Positions 16,924-26,736 of a DNA stretch of 64,000 bases are shown here, piece by piece. The notes beneath the pieces were generated by a model. It saw only the letters and a program-made list of their open reading frames with translations. It searched no databases and was not told where the DNA came from. The stretch comes from Leeuwenhoekiella polynyae (GTDB lineage Bacteria; Bacteroidota; Bacteroidia; Flavobacteriales; Flavobacteriaceae). The position numbers were made by a program, and so were the translations under genes. The DNA is taken from contig NZ_QOVK01000019.1 in NCBI RefSeq assembly GCF_004104075.1, positions 1 through 64,000 on the forward strand, read 5' to 3'. Position 1 is the stretch's first letter. Each line of letters begins with the position of its first letter.

Positions 16924-18675
16924 TTATATTGTTACCTTCAAATTTAATTCTTCTAATTGAGCTGCATCAATTGTTGCAGGGGCATCGATCATTACATCAC
17001 GGCCGGCATTGTTTTTAGGGAATGCAATAAAGTCGCGTATGGTTTCTTGACCACCCAGAATGGCTACCAGTCTGTCTAAACCAAACGCTAAACCACCGTG
17101 AGGTGGTGCACCGTATTGAAAAGCGTCCATCAAGAAGCCAAACTGTGCTTGTGCTTCTTCTTTAGAAAAGCCGAGGTAGTCAAACATTTTAGACTGGGTT
17201 TCTTTATCGTGAATCCGTATAGACCCACCGCCAATTTCGTTTCCATTTAAAACAAGGTCGTAAGCATTTGCTTTTACGTCACCGGGATTGGTGTTCAGCA
17301 ATTCCATTTGGCCGGGCTTGGGAGAGGTGAAGGGATGGTGCATCGCGTGATAGCGTTCAGTCTCTTCGTCCCATTCTAAGAGTGGAAAATCTACCACCCA
17401 AAGCGGAGCAAACTCATCTGATTTACGTAAACCCAATCTGGTAGCCAGTTCCATTCGTAGCGCGCTCAATTGCGTACGGGTTTTATAGGTTTCACCAGCC
17501 ATGATTAAGATGAGGTCTCCCGGTTTAGATTGTGTAGCTTCTGCGAAATGTTTTAAGTATTCTTCGTCAAAAAACTTATTAACCGATGAACTTAAGCTTC
17601 CATCACTATTGTATTTAACCCAGATTAACCCGGTAGCACCTATTTGTGGTCGTTTGACCCAGTTGATGAGTTCGTCAATTTGCTTACGCGAATAATCGGC
17701 ACAACCTTCAACGTTTATGGCATTGACTAATTCGGCATTGTCAAAGACCCCAAAGCCGAAGTCAGTTCCCCCTTTGGGGGTTAGGGGGCAAAACTCCATC
17801 CCAAAACGAATGTCCGGCTTATCGTTACCGTATTTTGCCATCGCCTCATCATAAGTCATTCTCGGGAAGTTTTCGATCTCAAAACCTACGACCTCTTTTA
17901 AAAGATGCTTGGTTAAGCCTTCAAAAATATTCAGGATATCTTCTTGTTCTACAAAGGCCATCTCACAGTCAATCTGTGTGAATTCCGGCTGGCGGTCTGC
18001 CCGTAGGTCTTCGTCTCTAAAGCATTTTACAATCTGAAAATACTTATCCATACCACCTACCATAAGCAATTGTTTAAAGGTTTGTGGTGACTGCGGAAGG
18101 GCGTAGAATTGCCCTTCATTCATACGGCTGGGCACGACAAAATCGCGCGCACCTTCCGGAGTAGATTTGATCAAATAGGGCGTTTCAACCTCTATAAAGC
18201 CTTGTTCAGATAAGTAATTACGCACGGCGATACTCACTTTGTGTCTAAAGATGAGTTTCTCTTTTACCGGATTGCGACGGATGTCGAGATAGCGGTATTT
18301 CATCCGTAAATCTTCTCCGCCATCAGTTGTATCTTCAATCGTAAATGGGGGTGTTTTTGCTTCGTTTAAAACTTCTAATTTTTCAACCAAAAGTTCAACA
18401 TCGCCCGTAGCCATCTTCGCATTTTTAGACTCACGCTCAATCACTTTACCCGTTACCTGAATCACAAACTCACGACCTAAGGTTTTAGCGAGATCCATCA
18501 CGTCTTTAGGGGTACGCTCCTCGTCAAAAATAAGTTGGGTGATGCCGTAGCGATCGCGTAAATCCAGCCAGATCATAAAGCCTTTATCACGGGATTTTTG
18601 TACCCATCCGGCAAGCGTTACCGTTTCATTTATATGTTCGGCGCGTAAAGCTCCGTTATTGTGCGTTCTGTACAT
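16924..18675 (-). CDS. aspS: Aspartyl-tRNA synthetase
   Basis: The 583-residue class II synthetase charges tRNA-Asp. It has the N-terminal OB anticodon-binding domain (about 1-105, containing [14 protein letters not shown]). The catalytic core holds motif 2 ([18 protein letters not shown]) and motif 3 ([15 protein letters not shown]), and the bacterial GAD-type insertion lies between about 285 and 410. The length agrees with bacterial AspRS. An odd feature is residues 296-305 ([10 protein letters not shown]), encoded by a C/G-rich palindrome that looks like an inserted repeat; the frame remains open. A diverged orphan copy of the 3' end lies at 14943-15224. Whether it is discriminating or also charges tRNA-Asn is not decidable, but asnS is present at 59341, so discriminating is likely. 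Confidence 0.97.
   Translation of the reverse strand: MYRTHNNGALRAEHINETVTLAGWVQKSRDKGFMIWLDLRDRYGITQLIFDEERTPKDVMDLAKTLGREFVIQVTGKVIERESKNAKMATGDVELLVEKLEVLNEAKTPPFTIEDTTDGGEDLRMKYRYLDIRRNPVKEKLIFRHKVSIAVRNYLSEQGFIEVETPYLIKSTPEGARDFVVPSRMNEGQFYALPQSPQTFKQLLMVGGMDKYFQIVKCFRDEDLRADRQPEFTQIDCEMAFVEQEDILNIFEGLTKHLLKEVVGFEIENFPRMTYDEAMAKYGNDKPDIRFGMEFCPLTPKGGTDFGFGVFDNAELVNAINVEGCADYSRKQIDELINWVKRPQIGATGLIWVKYNSDGSLSSSVNKFFDEEYLKHFAEATQSKPGDLILIMAGETYKTRTQLSALRMELATRLGLRKSDEFAPLWVVDFPLLEWDEETERYHAMHHPFTSPKPGQMELLNTNPGDVKANAYDLVLNGNEIGGGSIRIHDKETQSKMFDYLGFSKEEAQAQFGFLMDAFQYGAPPHGGLAFGLDRLVAILGGQETIRDFIAFPKNNAGRDVMIDAPATIDAAQLEELNLKVTI
17768..17788. repeat. C/G-rich palindromic repeat inside aspS
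   Basis: Five C, TTT, five G, TTA and five G follow in succession, giving a hairpin (17768-17772 with 17776-17780) and a second possible pairing with 17784-17788. It encodes PLTPKGG in frame. The sequence resembles a short intergenic repeat I associate with Bacteroidota genomes; there is no second full copy in this window. Confidence 0.55.
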
Positions 18676-18838
18676 GCTTGATTATTTGAGGTGCAAATTT
18701 AAGAAGTTAAAGCAAGTCAAAGCCTATTGTTTTTAGGTTTATTTTTCTTGAACGTTGAGATTTGAATTTTCTACCTAAAATTGTTGATTGATCTTGTATA
18801 AAGTCATTAAATCTATAGCTCTGAATCCTGCTGAAAAC

Positions 18839-18872
18839 AAAAAAGCAGAAGCCATAGAGCTCCTGCTTTTTC
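18839..18872 (-). terminator. Terminator of the RND efflux operon
   Basis: An 8-bp outer stem (18841-18848 with 18863-18870) with a short inner pairing is followed on the minus strand by a T-run. It lies 20-50 bases after the stop of the permease gene. Confidence 0.8.
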
Positions 18873-18893
18873 AAATCTAACTAAAACTTAAAA

Positions 18894-21800
18894 TTAATTT
18901 TCACTCGTATTATTATTAGCCGCTTCAAGCTTTGCTTGTTGCTTTTTCTCTTCACGTGCTTTTTTCTTATCGTTGAATCTAACTTTCGCTCGGTTTGTTA
19001 AGTAGAACATCACCGGTACAATTACTAAAGTCAGGAAGGTTGCGAAAACCAAACCAAAAATAACCGTCCACGCCAGTGGCCCCCAGAAGATCACGTTATC
19101 TCCACCAATATAGATTCCGGGATCATAATCTGTAAATAGACCAAAGAAATCAATGTTAAGACCTACCGCGAGCGGAATCAAACCCAGTACGGTTGTGATT
19201 GCGGTAAGTAATACCGGTCTTAAACGCGATTTACCACCGGCAACCGTAAGTTTAAAGTATTCTTCACGAGTTAATAAATCGTCTTCTTCATAACCCAATT
19301 CTTCTTTTTTACGATCGATGAGAATCTGGGTGTAATCGATCAATACGATGGCGTTATTCACAACAATACCTGCGAGTGAAATAATACCCATCATTGTCAT
19401 CAGGATTACAAAGTCCATATTAAAAATGATCAGACCTAAGAATACCCCTACTAAACTCAATATAACTGCCATCAAGATGATAATCGGTTTTGAAAGGGAG
19501 TTAAACTGAGCTACCAGGATTAATAAAATTGAGCCCATCGCGATACCTAAAGCCATCAATAAGAAGCTCATGTTGTCAGCTTGTTCTTCTTGCTCACCCG
19601 TAAAACTGAATGAAGTACCGGTAGGTAAATCATAACCCGAAAGCTCTTGCTTGAGCTGGTTTACAATTTCAGTAGCATTATACCCTTGTAATACGTTAGA
19701 ATACAACGTGATTACCCGCTTGAGGTCTTTACGTTTTATTGCGCTAAAAGCAGAAGTAGCTTTAGTGTCAACTAATGCAGAGATCGGAACCTGTATGATT
19801 TCACCTTGATTGTTTCTAAAGGTTACCGGCTGATTGAACAACGCATTCTCATCATAACGGTATTCTTTATTAAAACGCACATTGATTTCATAATCATCAT
19901 CCCCTTCCTTATAGGTTGAAGCTTCTTCCCCATAAACAGAACGTCTTAATGTTTGGCCAATAGCTACTGTGGAAATACCTAATTGCCCTGCTTTCTCACG
20001 GTTAACCGTAACGCCTAATTCTGCTTTAGAGCGGTTTATATCAAGCTTCAATTCTTCGATACCGCCAATGCCCAGATCTTCTATATAGGAGCGCATATTT
20101 TCTGCAGCTATAAGCATTTCTTCATAGTCTTCACCGCTGATTTCGATATTTACAGGGTATCCTACCGGAGGTCCTGCAGCATCTTTCTCAACCGTTACGG
20201 ATGCACCCGGGAAGCCTTTAACAGCATCGCGCACTTCAGATAAAACGGTACTACTCTTGACACCACGGCGCAATTTAAAATCACGCATAGAGAGTGTAAC
20301 TTTACCTTTATGTGGCATTTCGTTACTCTGGCCACCATCGGTTTGTGGGTTACCGGCACCTTGACCTACCTGAGAAATAGCAGATTCAACCATATAGTTG
20401 TACCCGTCTTTATCCTCATATTTTTTGATAGCTTCAAAAATGCGTTCTTCAACTTTTTTGGTAAGCTCATTTGTTTTTTCTATAGCTGTTCCTTCAGGAT
20501 ATTCTATATACGTAATGATCTGATTCGGTTCGTTTTCGGGGAAAAACAACACATTAGGTTGAACTAACCCGATAAGAATAAAAGATAGGATCAACATCGC
20601 AAAAGTTCCGAAGAAAAACACGTAAGCTTTCTTTCCGCGAAGCGCATATTTTAAGAAGCGCTCATAAAGATTCTCAAGGTCTCTAAGGGATTTAAACTGA
20701 AAGTAGCGCACAGCACCGGCAAGGAAGTACTTGTATGCCCAAAGCAAAATAGCAGCTAATAGCATCAGATTTCCTATTCCACGGAAACCACCAGAGTCCA
20801 TAACAAAACCGGCAATCAATAAAATAACTCCTACACCTGCTAAAACCAGGCTGTAGCGTACCAGCTTTTTCTTAGTAAGTTCTTCTTCTTCTAATTTCAT
20901 AAAGCGAGAAGTCAACATCGAGTTGATAATCAAGGCTACAAAAAGCGACGAACTCAATACAATAGAAAGAGTGATGGGGAAGTAAATCATAAACTTACCT
21001 ATAGTTCCCGGCCATAACCCTAAGGGGAAAAACGCTGCAAGTGTAGTTGCCGTAGAAGCGATAATAGGCCAGGCAATCTCACCAACACCCTGTTTTGCAG
21101 CTTTGATACGCGACATTCCCTGATCCATCAAGGAGTATACGTTTTCTACCACCACAATACCGTTATCCACCAGCATACCCAGTCCCATAACCAGACCAAA
21201 AAGCACCATGGTATTTAATGTAAAGCCTAATGCCGAAAGGATGGTAAGTGACATAAACATAGAAAGCGGAATCGCAAAACCTACAAACAATGCGTTTCTA
21301 AAACCTAAGAAAAACATCAGAACCACTACCACGAGGATCACACCAAAAATGATGTTGTTTACCAGATCATCAACCTGGTTTTCAGTTTTGATAGACTGAT
21401 CATTTGTAAGACTTATGTGCAAAGACTCCGGGTAATAGGTATCACTTTCTTCTGCTACGATTTTTTTGATAGACTCTACAGCCTCGATCATATTCTTACC
21501 GGCACGCTTTTTAACATCAAGCATAACAACCGGTTGACCGTATTCACGAGCAAAAGTGGTTGCATCTTTTTCTTTAAAGCGAACGGTAGCAATATCTTTT
21601 AAGAAAATGTTTCCGCCATCGCGCTTAACCACAATGTTGTTAAGCTCTCTGGGATTTTTAATTTCTCCCAGAACCCTAATGTTTTTACGCAGTCCGTCTG
21701 AAATTACGTTACCCGCAGAGATAGTATTGTTTTCTGATCTAATTGCATTTAAAATATTATCAAAGCTTACTTTAGAAGCGGTCATTTTATAAATGTCAAC

Positions 21801-22400
21801 AGCTACTTCAACTTCCTGATCTTCTGCGCCACGAATGGTTGCTTCTTTAATCTGCGGAAGCAATTCGATCTTATCCTGAAGATGCTCTGCATAATCCTTT
21901 AATTGCTGCACCTGAAAATCTCCCGTAAGATTGATGTTTAAAATAGGCTGCTCTTCAGAAATATTGAGATCAAATATATTAGGTTCTACCTTGGCGCCGT
22001 TGTCTAAGGTAGGCCAGGTAGTCTCTGCTTTTACAAGGTCAACTTTATCTTTAACCTTGGTTTTGGCAACGTTTACATCAACATCTTCTTCAAATTCGAC
22101 GATGATGATACTGTAATCCTGCAGGGTAGTAGAGGTTATTTCTTTTACACCGGCAATATCATTAAACTCTTCTTCAAGCGGTTCTGTGATGAATTTTTCT
22201 ACATCTTCTGCGGCGTTACCCGGGTTTACAGAACTCACATAAATCTTGGTTTCTATAATCTCAGGGAACGCTTCTCGAGGCATACTGTAATAGGCAGCAA
22301 GACCGCTCAATAAGATGATTGCGGTAATAACATATACCGTCATCTTATTGTCTATTGCCCAGGATGATATACCAAATTCTTTATAGGTGTTTTTTGCCAT
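18894..22400 (-). CDS. RND efflux permease (HAE1/AcrB-like)
   Basis: This 1168-residue inner-membrane pump has the full RND layout: TM1, a first large periplasmic loop, TM2-7, a second loop and TM8-12. The start ISSWAIDNKMTVYV resembles related Bacteroidota pumps. The TM4 proton-relay site reads MLVDNGIVVVENVY, so the second aspartate of the E. coli AcrB pair is an asparagine here. TM10 has NNAIVLIDY. There is an extra hydrophobic stretch around 520-570. A lysine- and asparagine-rich tail ends the protein. It lies 1 base after the membrane-fusion gene and works with it and the TolC-like channel. Drug or lipid substrate is unknown. Confidence 0.93.
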   Translation of the reverse strand: MAKNTYKEFGISSWAIDNKMTVYVITAIILLSGLAAYYSMPREAFPEIIETKIYVSSVNPGNAAEDVEKFITEPLEEEFNDIAGVKEITSTTLQDYSIIIVEFEEDVDVNVAKTKVKDKVDLVKAETTWPTLDNGAKVEPNIFDLNISEEQPILNINLTGDFQVQQLKDYAEHLQDKIELLPQIKEATIRGAEDQEVEVAVDIYKMTASKVSFDNILNAIRSENNTISAGNVISDGLRKNIRVLGEIKNPRELNNIVVKRDGGNIFLKDIATVRFKEKDATTFAREYGQPVVMLDVKKRAGKNMIEAVESIKKIVAEESDTYYPESLHISLTNDQSIKTENQVDDLVNNIIFGVILVVVVLMFFLGFRNALFVGFAIPLSMFMSLTILSALGFTLNTMVLFGLVMGLGMLVDNGIVVVENVYSLMDQGMSRIKAAKQGVGEIAWPIIASTATTLAAFFPLGLWPGTIGKFMIYFPITLSIVLSSSLFVALIINSMLTSRFMKLEEEELTKKKLVRYSLVLAGVGVILLIAGFVMDSGGFRGIGNLMLLAAILLWAYKYFLAGAVRYFQFKSLRDLENLYERFLKYALRGKKAYVFFFGTFAMLILSFILIGLVQPNVLFFPENEPNQIITYIEYPEGTAIEKTNELTKKVEERIFEAIKKYEDKDGYNYMVESAISQVGQGAGNPQTDGGQSNEMPHKGKVTLSMRDFKLRRGVKSSTVLSEVRDAVKGFPGASVTVEKDAAGPPVGYPVNIEISGEDYEEMLIAAENMRSYIEDLGIGGIEELKLDINRSKAELGVTVNREKAGQLGISTVAIGQTLRRSVYGEEASTYKEGDDDYEINVRFNKEYRYDENALFNQPVTFRNNQGEIIQVPISALVDTKATSAFSAIKRKDLKRVITLYSNVLQGYNATEIVNQLKQELSGYDLPTGTSFSFTGEQEEQADNMSFLLMALGIAMGSILLILVAQFNSLSKPIIILMAVILSLVGVFLGLIIFNMDFVILMTMMGIISLAGIVVNNAIVLIDYTQILIDRKKEELGYEEDDLLTREEYFKLTVAGGKSRLRPVLLTAITTVLGLIPLAVGLNIDFFGLFTDYDPGIYIGGDNVIFWGPLAWTVIFGLVFATFLTLVIVPVMFYLTNRAKVRFNDKKKAREEKKQQAKLEAANNNTSEN

Positions 22401-22401
22401 C

Positions 22402-23580
22402 TTACTGGTTGTTTGAAGATTTGTCTTTTAGTTCTACATGCTGGCCATCTCTCAACGAGCGTACACCCTCTATTATAAGTTGGTCACCGGGCTCAAGACC
22501 AGATGTGATTTCTACATATTGATCATCACTGTAGCCTTCTTCTATCTGAACCTGTTTAGCAACAGCAGTACCATCTGCCTGCTCATCAAATACATAAGTG
22601 ATGCTGTTACCCATTGCATTTTGCTGAATTACATTTTCTGGGATGACTATGGCACTTTCTACAGAATAGTCATTAACCATAACCGTCGCAATCAGGTTGG
22701 GCTTTACCGCATTATCAGGATTTGGTATTGAAATTTTCACATCAAATGTTCGGTTATCTGGGCTCACAAAGTTTCCTACCTGTCTGATCTTTCCGTCGTA
22801 GGTTTTGCCTATTGAAGCCAGTCTGATTTTTACTTCGGTACCTTCTTCAACTTTACCTAAAAAAGATTCCGGAATTGAAGCTTCCACATACATATCGCTA
22901 AGATTTACCAGACGTAAAACACCGGTCTGCCCCGCATTTACAACCTGTCCCTGATCTGCTAAGGTGTTGTCAACAACTCCAGCAAACGGAGCAGTAATTA
23001 CTGTTTTAGAAACTCTAGAGCGCAATTGATCTGTTGCGGCTTGCATAGCATCATAATTAGATTTTGCTTCTAAATAGCTGATTTCTGAACCTATTTGTTG
23101 ATCCCAAAGTCTTTTTTGACGTTCGTAGGTCGTTTTTGCTAAAGAAGCTTGTGCCTCTTGGCGTGCCAATTCACTACTCAAGCCACCATCGTCTATACGT
23201 GCTAAACGTTGTCCTTTAGAAACGCGTTGTCCTTCTTTTACATACACTTGTGTGAGTACACCGGTATATTCAGCGTATAAAATGATGTTTTGGTCTGTAT
23301 TCACATTACCCTGAACTTCAAAATAATGTTTGAACAATGTGTCTTTAAGCGTTGTGGTTGTAACCAGCGCAGCTTTCTTTTTAACGTCTTGTTTCTCAAT
23401 AGCTGTATTAAGCGAGTCAATATTAGCTTTCAACTCATTTTGTTGAGCAAGTAATTCGGTCTTTTTTGCGCGCATCGCACTCAAATCTCCTTTTTCAATA
23501 ATTGCATCAACAGATTCTTCTTTGCCTCCACAGGAAACAAGTAACAGTGTTAAAAATGCTAGGGTGAATATATTTTTCAT
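22402..23580 (-). CDS. RND periplasmic adaptor (membrane fusion protein)
   Basis: The 392-residue protein has a lipoprotein signal (LLLVSCGG, Cys about residue 17), a helical hairpin preceded by a coiled coil (about 35-70 and 130-180), and a barrel-sandwich lipoyl-like half (about 90-125, LYAEYTGVLTQVYVKEGQRV). A beta-barrel and a membrane-proximal domain end near GLEPGDQLIIEGVRSL. It bridges the inner-membrane pump and the outer-membrane channel. The third gene of the tetR-tolC-mfp-rnd operon, with 19 bases between it and the upstream channel gene. Confidence 0.93.
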   Translation of the reverse strand: MKNIFTLAFLTLLLVSCGGKEESVDAIIEKGDLSAMRAKKTELLAQQNELKANIDSLNTAIEKQDVKKKAALVTTTTLKDTLFKHYFEVQGNVNTDQNIILYAEYTGVLTQVYVKEGQRVSKGQRLARIDDGGLSSELARQEAQASLAKTTYERQKRLWDQQIGSEISYLEAKSNYDAMQAATDQLRSRVSKTVITAPFAGVVDNTLADQGQVVNAGQTGVLRLVNLSDMYVEASIPESFLGKVEEGTEVKIRLASIGKTYDGKIRQVGNFVSPDNRTFDVKISIPNPDNAVKPNLIATVMVNDYSVESAIVIPENVIQQNAMGNSITYVFDEQADGTAVAKQVQIEEGYSDDQYVEITSGLEPGDQLIIEGVRSLRDGQHVELKDKSSNNQ

Positions 23581-23599
23581 AGATATAAGGTGTCTGAGG

Positions 23600-24979
23600 T
23601 TAGTCTTCTTTTGGTTCGTAAATAGTAGTGTCTAAAACTTTTTCTAATGCTGCTTTATTGGCAATAACATCGTACATAGCTTGTAAATAATCTTGCTGTG
23701 CCTGATAGAGTTGAGATTGTGCTTCGCTTAGTTCAAAGCTACTGGCAATGCCTTCAAAAAATTTAATAGAGTTTTTGTTTTCTATACGTTCTGCAAGTGC
23801 AAGATTTTTTTCTTGGGTAGCATAATTATCCAATGCAAATTGGTAGTCATTACGAGCTGTTGCAATCTGAAGTTTGACTTGATTGCGGGTTTGTTCCAGA
23901 TCTTCGAGACTTTGCTTGTAAGCCAATTCTTTTTGAGCGGTTTTAGCTGCACGCATCCCGCTGCTAAAAATGGGTACGCTAAGTGATACGCCTAGAACAG
24001 ATTGCTCAAAATAACGTTGTTCCTCACTTAGAAACGTAAACTCATTACTCGCTCCTGAAGCTCCATAATTTACATAAGCACTCAAGCGGGGAAGCGCTTT
24101 ACTTTTCTCAAGCTTAACTTCGGTCTCTGCCAAATTGGTTTGATCCTGAGCAATACGAAAATCAATATTTTTTTCAGCTTGTATGTCTTGCGTAAGTAGG
24201 TTAAGGTCATAATACTGCATCGTTACATCTTCTAAATTATCAGTAACTTCAAGTTTACTGTCTATAGGTATTCCTAAAGTAAGTTTGAGCATATCGTATG
24301 CGATTGCCAGTTGACGTACTGTATTATTAAGCTGAGTCTCTAGGCCTAAGGCTGTGATTTGTAATTGCTCTACATCTTCTTCTTCACCAAGACCATTTTC
24401 AAAAATCTTACGGGTATCGTTTAGATTTTTATTTATGGTTTTTAAGTTCTTCTGAAAAATTGAAATGCTTTCTTGAGCAAGTAGAACATTACCATAAGCT
24501 TCAATTACACTTTGTTTAACCTCGAGATCTGTTTTTACTTTAGCATTTTCAGAAATCTGTAAAAGTGTTTTTGCAGACTGAACGCCTACGATATAGGAGC
24601 CGTCAAATATCAATTGGTTCCAGGTAGCTGTTGCAGAGGCACTTTGTTTAGGGCTAAACTGCACCGGAGTAAAAGTGCCGGGTTGAGCGTCTGGATCAAA
24701 AAATTGAGCAGGTATAAAAGAGGTTGGCTGTATCAACTGATTTTGATAGGTGATTTCACCAGAGATTTGAGGCAATCCCTGAGCGATGATTTCCCATTTC
24801 TGTTTTAAAGCAATCTCCACGTCTGTTTGAGCATTTTTTGCAGTATAACTGTTTTCAAGGCCATAAGTAATAGCTTCTTGTAAACTGAGTGCATAAGATT
24901 GTACCTCTGTTGAATCCTGAGCTTTTGCTGGGAAATATAGACCCAGAGCACAAGTAAAAAGGAGGAGTGATTTTCGCAT
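23600..24979 (-). CDS. TolC-family outer-membrane efflux protein
   Basis: This 459-residue protein has a signal peptide ending FPAKAQ (residues 1-20) and two OEP repeats rich in long coiled-coil helices and strands (LSLQEAITYGLENSYTAKNA at the N-terminus). It would form a trimeric channel through the outer membrane and periplasm. The start ATG shares one base with the TetR stop codon (TAATG), so translation is coupled. The second gene of the efflux operon. Confidence 0.93.
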   Translation of the reverse strand: MRKSLLLFTCALGLYFPAKAQDSTEVQSYALSLQEAITYGLENSYTAKNAQTDVEIALKQKWEIIAQGLPQISGEITYQNQLIQPTSFIPAQFFDPDAQPGTFTPVQFSPKQSASATATWNQLIFDGSYIVGVQSAKTLLQISENAKVKTDLEVKQSVIEAYGNVLLAQESISIFQKNLKTINKNLNDTRKIFENGLGEEEDVEQLQITALGLETQLNNTVRQLAIAYDMLKLTLGIPIDSKLEVTDNLEDVTMQYYDLNLLTQDIQAEKNIDFRIAQDQTNLAETEVKLEKSKALPRLSAYVNYGASGASNEFTFLSEEQRYFEQSVLGVSLSVPIFSSGMRAAKTAQKELAYKQSLEDLEQTRNQVKLQIATARNDYQFALDNYATQEKNLALAERIENKNSIKFFEGIASSFELSEAQSQLYQAQQDYLQAMYDVIANKAALEKVLDTTIYEPKED

Positions 24980-25584
24980 TAGTCTTGATTTGAATGAATT
25001 AAATGATTGAGAATTTTTCGTCCTTCCGGGGTTACAATTCCACGTAAATGATATTCCAGATACATTTCATATAAACCCGCATGAGGAAATTTTTCAGTTG
25101 GAAAAATTGTTTGGTCTTTAATATTGGTAATTCCTATTTGATACATGCGGGAAATAAATTCTACATCCAGATTTTCTCTAAATAGACCCTGTTCAATTCC
25201 ACGCGTGATATTACGTTCCATACACCCACGCATAAATTCATATTGTTTGCTGCGTAATTCTTCAAAAATTTTAGGGTAATATTTGATGAGCTGCTGTATA
25301 GAAGAGGTTTTTTCTCCCTGAAGGTGCTGTATGACGTATTTTTTAATCTCATAGAGCTCCTCAATAGGATTCATATGTTCTGTTAATAAATTTTGTACGC
25401 CACATTGAACATTGTTTAGTAATTCATAACCTACGGCATGTACTAACTCTATTTTATGAGCATAATTTGCATAAATCGTCTTTTTAGATATCCCCATATG
25501 TGTGGCGATATCATCCATAGTAACGCTTTTAAATCCTTGATTTAAAAATAATTGCGATGCATTTTTTAAAATTTCAGTCTTCAT
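24979..25584 (-). CDS. TetR/AcrR-family transcriptional regulator
   Basis: This 201-residue protein has an N-terminal HTH (about 1-48, with SVTMDDIATHMGISKKTIYANY) and a helical ligand-binding half. I chose ATG 25584 (MKTEILKN), because the next upstream option is a TTG that falls inside the -7 promoter element. It is the first gene of the efflux operon, so it probably represses its own operon through the inverted repeat at 25606-25633. The ligand is unknown. Family membership is secure; repression is inferred. Confidence 0.93.
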   Translation of the reverse strand: MKTEILKNASQLFLNQGFKSVTMDDIATHMGISKKTIYANYAHKIELVHAVGYELLNNVQCGVQNLLTEHMNPIEELYEIKKYVIQHLQGEKTSSIQQLIKYYPKIFEELRSKQYEFMRGCMERNITRGIEQGLFRENLDVEFISRMYQIGITNIKDQTIFPTEKFPHAGLYEMYLEYHLRGIVTPEGRKILNHLIHSNQD

Positions 25585-25593
25585 AATCGAGCG

Positions 25594-25601
25594 CAAATAT
25601 A
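25594..25601 (-). promoter_or_regulatory. -7 promoter element of the efflux operon
   Basis: TATATTTG on the minus strand is a perfect TAnnTTTG match, ending 9 bases upstream of the TetR ATG. No good -33 element is seen at the usual spacing. Confidence 0.65.
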
Positions 25602-25605
25602 TAAC

Positions 25606-25633
25606 GGAAACTTTAAAAACTTAATAAGTTTCC
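25606..25633. promoter_or_regulatory. Inverted-repeat operator candidate for the TetR regulator
   Basis: GGAAACTT and AAGTTTCC are perfect 8-bp half-sites separated by 12 bases, directly upstream of the -7 element, where a bound repressor would block polymerase. Confidence 0.6.
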
Positions 25634-25742
25634 AAAGTTTTTTATTTATTTAATGATGAGGTAACAATATGGTATTCGTGCAGCTTCATAAGACTTTGAG
25701 AGTTGAGTTCAGATTTAGTGTCTTATTTTAGCTGAAAATTTA

Positions 25743-26723
25743 ATGAGTATGCTGCGCATTGATCAATACACAGAAGTGTTTGTTGAGTACTTAAATAGTA
25801 AAATTACAGAGCGAGAGCCTAAGAATTTGTACGACCCCATCAATTATATTCTACAGTTAGGAGGGAAGCGCTTGCGACCGGTTTTGATCTTAATGGCAAC
25901 TGATATTTTTGAATCTGATCATAAAAAAGCGTTAGATGCTGCACTAGCAGTAGAGGTTTTTCACAATTTTTCGCTGGTTCATGATGATATTATGGATGAT
26001 GCTCCCTTGCGTCGTGGTCAGGATACTGTACATGAAAAATGGGATGTAAATACCGGTATTCTTTCTGGAGATGCTATGCTTATTAATGCGTACCAATTAT
26101 TTGAAAATTATGAAGGGGAAATTTTCAGAGAGTTGGCAAAGCTTTTTAGTAAAACAGCGATAGAGGTTTGTGAGGGACAGCAGTATGATGTAGATTTTGA
26201 AACGCGCGATGATGTTACGCTTCCTGAATATTTAAAAATGATTGAATATAAGACCGCTGTGTTAGTAGGGGCTGCTTTAAAAATGGGAGCAATTGTTGCA
26301 GAAACCACAAAGATCAACTGTGACCGTATTTATGAGTTTGGGCGTGATTTAGGGATTGCATTTCAATTACAGGATGATTATTTAGACGCTTTTGGTGATC
26401 CTAAAACCTTTGGTAAGCAGGTAGGTGGAGATATAATCGAAAATAAAAAGACCTTTCTGTATCTTACTGCATTAGAAAAACTAGATCCTGCGCAAAGCAT
26501 TCAACTGCAACATTTATTTACAATAAACCCACAAGATCCATCAGAAAAGGTTGAAACAGTAAAACAGCTTTTTGTTGAATCGGGAGCTTCTGAAGCAATA
26601 CAGAAAGAGATAGAAAGTTATACCCATCAGGCGCTTAAAGTACTTGATGAGTTAGACGTGAAAGAAGAAAATAAAGAGAACTTACGCGAGTTTGCACAAG
26701 CTTTGATGTATAGATCGGTTTAA
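25743..26723 (+). CDS. Polyprenyl diphosphate synthetase
   Basis: This 326-residue trans-isoprenyl diphosphate synthase has the first aspartate-rich motif in HDDIMDDAPLRRG (about 83-95) and the second in FQLQDDYLDAFGD (about 205-217). KRLRP and the FARM region suit a medium- or long-chain enzyme (octaprenyl/nonaprenyl type, for menaquinone side chains) more than FPP synthase; chain length cannot be set from sequence. It uses products of the MEP pathway begun by dxs. Start ATG 25743. The next small gene follows after 13 bases, so they are probably co-transcribed. Confidence 0.93.
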   Translation: MSMLRIDQYTEVFVEYLNSKITEREPKNLYDPINYILQLGGKRLRPVLILMATDIFESDHKKALDAALAVEVFHNFSLVHDDIMDDAPLRRGQDTVHEKWDVNTGILSGDAMLINAYQLFENYEGEIFRELAKLFSKTAIEVCEGQQYDVDFETRDDVTLPEYLKMIEYKTAVLVGAALKMGAIVAETTKINCDRIYEFGRDLGIAFQLQDDYLDAFGDPKTFGKQVGGDIIENKKTFLYLTALEKLDPAQSIQLQHLFTINPQDPSEKVETVKQLFVESGASEAIQKEIESYTHQALKVLDELDVKEENKENLREFAQALMYRSV

Positions 26724-26736
26724 CAATTTGCAAAAG

